This document shows, piece by piece, positions 1 to 5,091 of a stretch of 5,259 bases of DNA (position 1 is its first letter; each line of letters starts with the position of its first letter). Below the pieces are notes generated by a model that was not told the DNA's origin, did not search any database, and worked only from the letters and a program-made list of their open reading frames with translations. A program made the position numbers and the translations under genes. Where the stretch lies: NCBI GenBank assembly GCA_031426435.1, contig JANPLH010000094.1, forward strand, positions 1 to 5,259, given 5' to 3'. This DNA comes from UBA6168 sp031426435. Its GTDB lineage: Bacteria; Bacteroidota; Bacteroidia; Chitinophagales; Saprospiraceae.

Positions 1-105
1 AATACGCTCCGCACGGGCATCTTCAACGTGGCGGATGTCTGCATCACGACGGGGATTATCATCACGCTGGTTTTCTATAAAAGCATGGAAAGGGCGACGG
101 CGTAG
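1..105 (+). CDS. lspA: Lipoprotein signal peptidase (signal peptidase II), C-terminal end only
   Basis: Frame 1 is open from the first base to a TAG at 103-105 and encodes 34 residues; the rest of the gene lies left of the window. The fragment reads RTGIFNVADVCITTGIII near its start, then a hydrophobic run ending LVFYK and a short charged tail (SMERATA). FNVAD followed by a glycine-containing transmembrane helix is the C-terminal signature of LspA. The Asp of that motif (residue 12 of the fragment) is the second catalytic aspartate of this aspartyl protease family. LspA is an inner-membrane enzyme that cuts the signal peptide from prolipoproteins after the lipobox Cys has been diacylglyceryl-modified. 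The frame ends 16 bases before a strong hairpin terminator, so this is the last gene of its transcript. The call rests on one motif plus a membrane helix, so another polytopic membrane protein is possible but less likely. Confidence 0.78.
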   Translation, partial: NTLRTGIFNVADVCITTGIIITLVFYKSMERATA

Positions 106-120
106 GTAGGTTTTATATTG

Positions 121-160
121 TGAAAAAGCCCAGCCGCAATAATACAGCTGGGCTTTTTCA
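121..160. terminator. Bidirectional intrinsic terminator between convergent genes
   Basis: A perfect 14-bp stem pairs 121-134 (TGAAAAAGCCCAGC) with 147-160 (GCTGGGCTTTTTCA) around a 12-nt loop. The GC-rich core (GCCCAGC/GCTGGGC) is followed by five T on either strand, so it can end transcription in both directions. It lies between the lspA stop at 105 and the ATPase stop at 192, which is where a shared terminator for convergent genes is expected. Confidence 0.9.
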
Positions 161-191
161 TTTCACAAAATTCCTCTTTCGGCTGCGCCCC

Positions 192-1280
192 TCACCCCAT
201 CAGTTCCTTGCAGGCCCGATAAACATCCGCCCATTCCTTCCGCTCCTTCACCACCGTTTCGAGGTACTCCAGCCAGATGTTCTTGTCCTGTACGGGGTCT
301 TTTACGATGGCCCCGGTAATACCAGCTGCGAGGTCGTGCGCCCGCAAGGTGCCATCGCCGAAGTGGATGGCCAATGCCTGTCCGCTGTGTATGACCGAGA
401 TGGCCTCGGCGGTGCTGAGGGTAGCACCCGGCGATTTCAGCTTAGTGCGTCCATCCTCTGTTTTGCCGCTGCGCAATTCCCTGAAAATGGTCACGAGCCG
501 CTCAATCTCCTTTACGGGAGCCGAGTTGGGCGGCAGTTCGAGCGACACCCCGATTTTCTCCACCCGGTTTTTCACGATGACCACTTCCTCGGCGAGGCTG
601 GCGGGCAGCGGCATCACCACCATGTTGAAGCGGCGGCGCAGGGCGCTGGAGAGGTCGTTGATGCCCCGGTCACGGTCGTTGGCAGTGGCGATGACGTTGA
701 AGCCCCGGATGGCCTGCACCTCCGTGTTCAGTTCTGGAATGGGCAGCATTTTTTCGGATAAAAGGGTGATGAGCGTGTCCTGCACATCGGAAGGGATGCG
801 GGTCAGCTCCTCGATGCGGGCGATTTTTCCCTCCCGCATGGCGTTCATCACGGGGCTTGGCACCAGGGCGTTTTGGCTGGGGCCTTCGGCCAATAGGCGG
901 GCGTAGTTCCAGCCGTAACGCAGTGCCTCCTCGCTCATGCCCGCCGTGCCCTGCACCAGCCGGGTGCTGTCGCCGGAGATGGCGGCAGCCAGGTGTTCGG
1001 CCACCCAGGTCTTGGCCGTGCCGGGTATGCCAATGAGCATCAGCGCCCGGTCAGTGACCAATGTGGCCACGGCGATTTCAATGAGGCGGCGCTGCCCGAA
1101 ATACTTGGGTTCTATCTCCGTGCCGTCGGCCAGCTTGCCGCCCAGCAGGTAGGTGACCACCGCCCACGGCGACATCTGCCAGTTTTCGGGCCGCTGGCGG
1201 TCGTCGTTGGCCATGAGCGCCTTGAGTTCTTCGGCATAGACCTGCTCGGCATGGGGGCGGAGGATTTGGTGGTCGGTCAT
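192..1280 (-). CDS. MoxR-family AAA+ ATPase, YehL-like
   Basis: A complete 362-aa AAA+ ATPase. Visible motifs are Walker A GIPGTAKT (residues 84-91); a Walker B region KIARIEELTR (152-161) in which the usual Asp-Glu is Glu-Glu (E157, E158); sensor 1 IATAND (197-202); and an arginine-finger region SSALRRRF (211-218). The segment LKSPGATLSTAEA (281-293) is in the sensor 2/lid position. The stretches AEHLAAAISGDST and GWNYARLLAEGPS resemble the YehL branch of MoxR ATPases as I remember it, and the length fits. MoxR ATPases are chaperone-like remodelling enzymes that usually act with VWA-domain proteins. YehL-type members commonly neighbour VWA, SWIM zinc-finger and DUF5682 genes, but none is visible on either side here. 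The ATG at 1278-1280 gives a full N-terminal extension before the ATPase core and has no Shine-Dalgarno, as is usual in Bacteroidota. The gene is clearly GC-rich and appears monocistronic. AAA+/MoxR membership is certain; the YehL assignment is likely; the substrate is unknown. Confidence 0.93.
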   Translation of the reverse strand: MTDHQILRPHAEQVYAEELKALMANDDRQRPENWQMSPWAVVTYLLGGKLADGTEIEPKYFGQRRLIEIAVATLVTDRALMLIGIPGTAKTWVAEHLAAAISGDSTRLVQGTAGMSEEALRYGWNYARLLAEGPSQNALVPSPVMNAMREGKIARIEELTRIPSDVQDTLITLLSEKMLPIPELNTEVQAIRGFNVIATANDRDRGINDLSSALRRRFNMVVMPLPASLAEEVVIVKNRVEKIGVSLELPPNSAPVKEIERLVTIFRELRSGKTEDGRTKLKSPGATLSTAEAISVIHSGQALAIHFGDGTLRAHDLAAGITGAIVKDPVQDKNIWLEYLETVVKERKEWADVYRACKELMG

Positions 1281-1311
1281 TTTTTTGAAAATGAAGTTGA
1301 AAGGTTACGGG

Positions 1312-1319
1312 CGAAGGTA
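1312..1319 (-). promoter_or_regulatory. Candidate -7 promoter element for the MoxR ATPase gene
   Basis: Read on the - strand this is TACCTTCG, matching the Bacteroidota -7 consensus TAnnTTTG at all but one fixed base and followed by CCCG. It lies 31 bp upstream of the ATPase ATG, a plausible distance for a short leader. I could not find a convincing TTTG -33 box at the expected spacing, so this is a weak call. The element sits just outside the decayed sorting-domain frame on the opposite strand. Confidence 0.3.
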
Positions 1320-1333
1320 AGGAGTTTGGGGGT

Positions 1334-1570
1334 ATGGTCGTGCTGAACCCCACGACTAGCAAATTGACCGTTGTGCTGCCAACGGTGGCAGAATCGGAGG
1401 TAGTGATTTCCGTCGCCTAGGTGAGTGGGGCGGTCAGTAAGACTTTCAGGTTCAACGGCGGTGAATCCTTTACGATTAATTTGGATGGCTTGCCAAATGG
1501 GATTTACTTTGTGAGGACGTTGGTGGGGCCGAAAATGATTGGTATCGAAAAAGTCCTTTTGAATGACTGA
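1334..1570 (+). pseudogene. Decayed C-terminal T9SS sorting domain
   Basis: Read in one frame, 1334-1570 gives MVVLNPTTSKLTVVLP, then EVVISVA, an in-frame TAG at 1418-1420, then VSGAVSKTFRFNGGESFTIN, LDGLPNGIYFVRTLVG and IEKVLLND with a terminal TGA. This has the layout of a type IX secretion sorting domain (type A): a YPNP-like opening (here LNPTTSKLTV), a middle strand near 'V.D.SG', the L.NGIYF motif and a final K-V strand at the C-terminus. Residue pattern is kept on both sides of the stop without a frame change, so the domain was once read through. Upstream the same frame meets a stop at 1298-1300 and no secreted domain or signal peptide precedes it, so the body of the gene is gone. It is most likely the residue of a deleted secreted protein gene. 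A tail displaced by rearrangement is the alternative. Expression is not expected. Confidence 0.8.
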
Positions 1571-1624
1571 TTGAACATGCAATTCCTCTTTGGGTTCCAA
1601 AGCAAAGAAGGCAACTAATGAAGC

Positions 1625-1658
1625 ACGGGGTTTTCGGCATTCTTGCCGAAAACCCCGT
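1625..1658. promoter_or_regulatory. Perfect 15-bp stem-loop in the leader of the propeller gene
   Basis: 1625-1639 (ACGGGGTTTTCGGCA) pairs perfectly with 1644-1658 (TGCCGAAAACCCCGT) around a TTCT tetraloop. It is followed by AAATTTTAT rather than a clean T-run. It starts 54 nt after the stop of the decayed sorting domain, so it may be that gene's old terminator. Only 13 nt separate it from the ATG at 1672, which leaves no room for a promoter between them. It should therefore be transcribed in the leader of the downstream gene, where it could attenuate transcription or restrict ribosome access. The structure is certain; its role is inferred. Confidence 0.7.
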
Positions 1659-1671
1659 AAATTTTATCCTG

Positions 1672-3186
1672 ATGAAAAATTGTATTGCTATTGGCCTAAT
1701 TATATTGGGGACAAATATGGCATTTAGCCAAGCGACCTTTTCCAAGCGGCTACATGTGGGGCTTGGGGATATTGGATGCAGCATCCATCAATTGGATGAC
1801 GGTTATCTGCTATCAGTATCGTATTTTTGCAATAATGATGCTCAGTCACAGTGTCTTTCCATTTTGCGCACCGACCCAAACGGTGAAATGACAAGTAACG
1901 TCGAATATCAGAATACCCCTTGGTGGTTTTGCCCAAGCACTTTTTTCGGGAATGTAGGGGCAATCATTGCGCCTGACAGCAGTTATTATTTTACGGGGGT
2001 TATCGAAAATAATGGTCAGATAGGCGAGGTCTTCCTCATGAAAACGGATGATTATGGTGACAGTATATGGTTGAAGTCTTATGGTGATACCTCGTTTTTG
2101 GCTGTAAACCGTAAAATCGTCCAAAGAACGGATTCTACTTTGTTGCTCTATAATGATAAGGAGGTGGGTTATACTGATGCCCGATTGTGGTTGTTGGAAG
2201 TAGATATGGAGGGCAATATCCGCTGGGAAAAAGAATATGGACAGCAATACCTTGGCACCTATGCACAATACCTTCACCTATTGCCAAACGGGGATATATT
2301 GATGAGCTACTTTACCGTCGTGAATCCTGGCGAAGGCACTTGGATGACAGTAGCCCGAATCAACTCCCAAGGTGAAATGCTCTGGGAGTCAAGGTTCGCC
2401 GAATATGATTACAATATTTGGCCATCTATTACCAATGTAGTAGCCTTGGACGATGGCGGTTTTTTGGTCAGTTGGAAACGTGATAATCCTGATGGATTTT
2501 ACCATTTTCCACCTATATTTATCTGGTTGGATTCCCTGGGAAATATTACTAACCAATATAATTTTCCAGATTTCACGGCTTTTAATATTGCGGATTTAAT
2601 AAAAACAGACAATGGTACTATTATAGGTGTGGGGGATGTTGATTTATTAGATTATCCCGGCTTGGGCTGGATAGGCGGCTGGGTGTTTGCTTTTACACAA
2701 GATGGCGAAATGCTGTGGGAACGCTATATCCAAGATATTAGCCTCCCTGATAAAATAGGGTGGTTTACAGGCTTGATAGAAACGGATAGCAGTGGTTTGG
2801 CAATCACGGGATCTATATTAACTCCTATCGGTTATGATGTATGGCTTTTACAATTGGACAGCATGGGCTGTTTTGAGCCGGGCTGCACTGGAGAAATTCA
2901 AGTGGTTGGAGGTGTTTATAATGATGTTTCTGAAACAGCAAAAACGGAAATAAAATTATATCCAAATCCGGTTATTGGTGACCAACTGTTTATTGAACTG
3001 CCAAAAGGTTTGCAGTTGGATATTGAAACTGAAATCATAGTATTTGATATAATTGGGCGGCAATTAGTAAGGCAACCTTATGAGCATGCCATAGATATTT
3101 CTGGAATTGAAAAAGGAATCTATTTTTTGAAAATAATACATCATGGGAGGCTGATTGATTGGGTAGGGAAGTTTATCAGGGATTGA
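1672..3186 (+). CDS. Secreted beta-propeller-like protein with T9SS type A sorting domain
   Basis: A 504-aa protein exported through Sec and then the type IX secretion system, probably ending on the cell surface or outside the cell. The ATG at 1672 is chosen over an in-frame ATG at 1618 because it begins a clean signal peptide (MKNCIAIGLIILGTNMAFSQ), whereas the upstream extension only translates the leader stem-loop. Seven similar motifs of the form hydrophobic strand, (L)D..G...W...Y start near residues 63, 120, 172, 225, 282, 337 and 389. The 52-57 residue period points to a seven-bladed propeller; examples are VFLMKTDDYGDSIW and LWLLEVDMEGNIRW. Residues about 425-504 are the sorting domain, with LYPNP (429-433), a VFDIIGRQLV strand (about 457-466) and GIEKGIYFLKI near the C-terminus. 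The gene is visibly AT-richer than both neighbours. No catalytic motif is visible and the ligand is unknown. No clear terminator follows the stop. Confidence 0.9.
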   Translation: MKNCIAIGLIILGTNMAFSQATFSKRLHVGLGDIGCSIHQLDDGYLLSVSYFCNNDAQSQCLSILRTDPNGEMTSNVEYQNTPWWFCPSTFFGNVGAIIAPDSSYYFTGVIENNGQIGEVFLMKTDDYGDSIWLKSYGDTSFLAVNRKIVQRTDSTLLLYNDKEVGYTDARLWLLEVDMEGNIRWEKEYGQQYLGTYAQYLHLLPNGDILMSYFTVVNPGEGTWMTVARINSQGEMLWESRFAEYDYNIWPSITNVVALDDGGFLVSWKRDNPDGFYHFPPIFIWLDSLGNITNQYNFPDFTAFNIADLIKTDNGTIIGVGDVDLLDYPGLGWIGGWVFAFTQDGEMLWERYIQDISLPDKIGWFTGLIETDSSGLAITGSILTPIGYDVWLLQLDSMGCFEPGCTGEIQVVGGVYNDVSETAKTEIKLYPNPVIGDQLFIELPKGLQLDIETEIIVFDIIGRQLVRQPYEHAIDISGIEKGIYFLKIIHHGRLIDWVGKFIRD

Positions 3187-3541
3187 ATGAAATTCGGCTT
3201 CTTGCTTCGCCCTCATACCCCATATTTCGTGCCTTCAAAATCCAAGTCTTTGAGCCTAATACCGGCCCTACTTTAACATGACTCTTTGTCAATTATCTCA
3301 CCCTTATCGCATTACGCATTAAATTTTTTCAAACAAATACCCCTCCCCACCAAACTTGGTACTTTTTTTGCATACGTCCTCCCATTGCCAACTACAAAAC
3401 AGGAGATTAGACCAACTTGAGAAAAACGAAATCCTCCTATGTTCCTTGGGTTTTAGAAAAAGAGAATACACCATTTTTTAATAGGCTTGGGCGGCTGATT
3501 GGGTGCGGATGAGTAGGCTAAAGGCCATCTGCGCTGGGATG
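3187..3541. other. Non-coding spacer after the propeller gene
   Basis: I see no convincing gene on either strand; the longest frames are short and lack start context or any family resemblance. Two weak RNA-type inverted repeats are present. One pairs AGGAGATT (3401-3408) with AATCCTCCT (3430-3438) through a single bulge. The other pairs GTGCGGATG (3503-3511) with CATCTGCGC (3526-3534) over 9 bp with two G-U pairs and a 14-nt loop. Neither is followed by a T-run. No good TTTG/TAnnTTTG promoter pair was found. Confidence 0.5.
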
Positions 3542-3625
3542 GAAATTAAGAAATTAGAAATTAAGAAATTTTAGGGCAGTGCTAACCACGTCTCGCAATT
3601 TCTCAATTTCCCAATTTCCAATTTC
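3542..3625. repeat. Inverted array of GAAATT / AATTTC hexamers
   Basis: Four GAAATT units start at 3542, 3550, 3557 and 3565. After a 26-nt spacer, four AATTTC units (the reverse complement) start at 3597, 3605, 3613 and 3620. The left arm contains an exact 14-bp direct repeat (GAAATTAAGAAATT at 3542-3555 and 3557-3570). The inner 14 bp of the two arms, 3557-3570 and 3597-3610, are complementary at 13 of 14 positions. The array ends 43 bp upstream of the glucosaminidase start codon. It could form a hairpin or cruciform or be a repeated intergenic element; its function is not known. Confidence 0.75.
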
Positions 3626-3668
3626 ACCCCCTCCACTAACGACCGTCCGGCACAATTTTACCCGGAAC

Positions 3669-4505
3669 ATGAGATTGCTACACATCCTATCCGTATCCGT
3701 ATTATTCCTATTGCCAAAGGCGGCATCCGCCAACGCTATTCCCGTACACGAGCAGCAGTTGTTCATTGATACCTGGGCCAGACTGGCCGTGGAGCAGATG
3801 GGCGAGTATGGCGTGCCGGCCAGCATCACCATGGCGCAGGCCATCGTGGAATCGGGCTGGGGCCAGGGCCGGGTGGCCTTGCTCGGCAACAACTACTTCT
3901 GCATCAAGGGCAACAATGGCTGGACCGGCCCCGTCATTCAGGCCATGGACGACGACACGGTTGACAACGTCCTCGTCGCCTCCAAGTTTCGCAAGTACGA
4001 GACCATTGAGGAATCGTTCACCGACCACTCCAAGTTTCTACGGGAGAACATCCGCTACCGGGGGCTATTCCAACTTTCACCGACCGATTACCGGGGCTGG
4101 TGCTACGGCCTGAAGGCCAGCGGCTATGCCACCAAGAGCGATTACGCTGAGCAGCTGATTGCCACCATTGAGCGGTATGCGTTGCACTTGTATGACAAGG
4201 CTGTGCCAGAGGAGCAAATCAAGGCGCTGGGCCTGCCTTTTGAAGGGATGGAATACACGGAGGCGGTTGAGCCAGCAGTGGATTTCATTGCCATTCCCCC
4301 ACAGGTGCCTACCTACCAAGCACCATCGCCAGCATTGGCCGACAACGATGCCCAGCCACTGATGAAGGTGCCGGGCTACCAGCTCGGAAGGGAGCAGAAG
4401 CCTGCGACGATAACCCGGCCAGCGGTCGAAATTCCAGAAGCGAAGGCTTTCGTGAAAATACCGATGATGTTGCCGAAGGCAGCGCCGAAGTTTGAGCGAC
4501 GGTAA
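3669..4505 (+). CDS. Secreted glucosaminidase (GH73-type peptidoglycan hydrolase)
   Basis: A 278-aa exported protein that should cleave the N-acetylglucosaminyl bond in peptidoglycan glycan strands, acting in the periplasm or at the cell surface during wall remodelling or division. The ATG at 3669 is chosen over an in-frame ATG at 3579 because it opens a signal peptide (MRLLHILSVSVLFLLPKAAS) cut near ASA-NA; the upstream extension translates the hexamer array. The glucosaminidase domain spans about residues 28-176. MAQAIVESGWGQGR holds the expected catalytic Glu at E61. Other family landmarks are LGNNYFCIKG (72-81), FRKYETIEESFTDHSKFL (107-124) and GYATKSDYAEQL (152-163). The last 100 or so residues are rich in Pro, Ala and Val, with no LysM repeat visible, although Bacteroidota relatives often carry one. 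The gene stands alone. A short TCCGG/CCGGA inverted repeat (3646-3666) ends just before the start codon, and no Shine-Dalgarno is visible. The family call is firm; exact cleavage specificity is inferred. Confidence 0.92.
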   Translation: MRLLHILSVSVLFLLPKAASANAIPVHEQQLFIDTWARLAVEQMGEYGVPASITMAQAIVESGWGQGRVALLGNNYFCIKGNNGWTGPVIQAMDDDTVDNVLVASKFRKYETIEESFTDHSKFLRENIRYRGLFQLSPTDYRGWCYGLKASGYATKSDYAEQLIATIERYALHLYDKAVPEEQIKALGLPFEGMEYTEAVEPAVDFIAIPPQVPTYQAPSPALADNDAQPLMKVPGYQLGREQKPATITRPAVEIPEAKAFVKIPMMLPKAAPKFERR

Positions 4506-4526
4506 ACATTGGGTTGAGTTTTGGCG

Positions 4527-4560
4527 AGACGTACCAAAATTTTGAAAACTTGGTACGTCT
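4527..4560. terminator. Hairpin downstream of the glucosaminidase gene, probable terminator
   Basis: AGACGTACCAA (4527-4537) pairs perfectly over 11 bp with TTGGTACGTCT (4550-4560) around a 12-nt A/T-rich loop. It begins 21 nt after the glucosaminidase stop. No T-run follows, so it is a weak intrinsic terminator at best and may instead protect the mRNA 3' end or belong to a repeat family. Confidence 0.5.
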
Positions 4561-4600
4561 AATCGAGAATTCAGCCAGCACAAACGTTCAATTTTAGCCA

Positions 4601-4671
4601 ACGGGTGCAAGTGCCTGACCCTTGTTTCGCAAAAAAATGCGGGGCAAAGGCAGCGTCTTGCACCCGTTTTT
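4601..4671 (+). terminator. Long structured hairpin with terminal T-run
   Basis: The outer stem pairs ACGGGTGCAAG (4601-4611) with CTTGCACCCGT (4657-4667), 11 bp without mismatch. Inside it TGCCT (4612-4616) pairs with AGGCA (4648-4652). A third stem pairs TTGTTTCGC (4622-4630) with GCGGGGCAA (4639-4647), with three G-U pairs, around an A-rich 8-nt loop. Five T at 4667-4671 follow directly, as in an intrinsic terminator on the + strand. The nested, bulged build is more elaborate than a plain terminator. A small structured RNA or a palindromic REP-like repeat are alternatives. It lies 29 bp upstream of the operator-like palindrome, so it may insulate the next transcription unit. Confidence 0.6.
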
Positions 4672-4700
4672 AGTTTATACCGGACGAAGTTTGTTGCTCA

Positions 4701-4717
4701 TTGTAAGCGGCTTACAA
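4701..4717. promoter_or_regulatory. Perfect 17-bp palindrome, operator-like
   Basis: TTGTAAGC (4701-4708), a central G, then GCTTACAA (4710-4717) form a perfect dyad with 8-bp arms. It lies 15 bp upstream of the TTTG box of the promoter at 4733-4767, a position typical of an activator or other dimeric regulator site. With a one-base centre it is a poor RNA hairpin, which favours a protein-binding site. The regulator is not identifiable from the sequence. Confidence 0.6.
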
Positions 4718-4732
4718 ATCTGGAAAAAAAAA

Positions 4733-4767
4733 TTTGTCCGTTCAAATTTCAAAGTTTCCTACCTTTG
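4733..4767 (+). promoter_or_regulatory. Bacteroidota-type promoter (TTTG / TACCTTTG)
   Basis: TTTG at 4733-4736 and TACCTTTG at 4760-4767 match the -33 and -7 boxes of Bacteroidota housekeeping promoters, with an exact TAnnTTTG and a 23-bp gap that is at the long end of the usual range. A run of nine A (4724-4732) sits just before the -33 box. AAATTTG (4730-4736) and CAAATTT (4743-4749) form an inverted repeat covering the -33 box. Transcription should start near 4773 and run toward the secreted-protein gene at 5092. Confidence 0.65.
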
Positions 4768-4773
4768 TCGCCG

Positions 4774-5091
4774 ATTTAAAGATGAAGTGATAACTTCGTC
4801 GAGCATTTATCATCCCATGAGCATTTTTTTCCTATGAAGCCGATTGTAGTCCTTTTACAAACCTATCTCCTTTTTCCTTCTTTTGCCCGGCATGTAGCTT
4901 TTTCGCCGCCGGGGCGTCTTAGTTTTTCCATGAATAAAGAATGAAGCTGATACCGCACTTGCCGACCGCAGGTCGGTGGGAAGGTCAACTTCTTAACCCA
5001 AATCTCGTAGAAGAAAGCTGCATCGCTTCTCAGGTGGAAAATCCTGGAATTCCAATTTTTGTTAAATTTTAAACTGGTTAAAAAACGAGGC
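4774..5091 (+). other. Long untranslated leader, about 320 nt
   Basis: Between the predicted start of transcription and the ATG at 5092 I see no ordinary gene. It holds a GC-rich hairpin (CCGACC 4962-4967 with GGTCGG 4971-4976, extendable with G-U pairs) and a 36-codon frame from ATG 4834 to TGA 4944, beginning MKPIVVLLQTYLLFPSFAR. That frame is hydrophobic at its start but has no recognisable family and may be chance. The length invites a leader RNA or regulatory role, but no known riboswitch fold is recognised. Confidence 0.4.

Noticed and set aside
120..906. Two long + strand open frames (120-761 and 277-906) over the ATPase gene
   Set aside because: Both are antisense shadows of a GC-rich AAA+ gene; they show no domain pattern, and the - strand frame has all ATPase motifs.
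1078..1362. A - strand frame overlapping the ATPase start (1078-1362)
   Set aside because: It is an alternate frame of the ATPase 5' end and is Pro/Arg-rich with no family resemblance.
1558..1592. Possible promoter for the propeller gene: TTTG 1558-1561, 23-bp gap, CCTCTTTG 1585-1592
   Set aside because: The -7 box lacks the TA of TAnnTTTG, and the TTTG lies inside the decayed sorting-domain frame; too weak to list as a feature.
3187..3276. 29-codon frame starting directly after the propeller stop (ATG 3187)
   Set aside because: Short, no signal or motif, and no initiation context beyond touching the stop codon.
3509..3574. 21-codon Lys-rich frame ending in the GAAATT array
   Set aside because: Much of it translates the repeat itself; no family resemblance.
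3542..3625. CRISPR array
   Set aside because: The units are hexamers at 7-8 bp steps without unique spacers of CRISPR length, and there are no cas genes.
3708..4113. Overlapping frames on both strands inside the glucosaminidase gene
   Set aside because: Shadows of the GC-rich gene; the + strand frame from 3669 carries all GH73 landmarks.
4622..4837. 71-codon + strand frame starting at TTG 4622
   Set aside because: It begins inside the nested hairpin and runs through the palindrome and promoter; composition is not protein-like.
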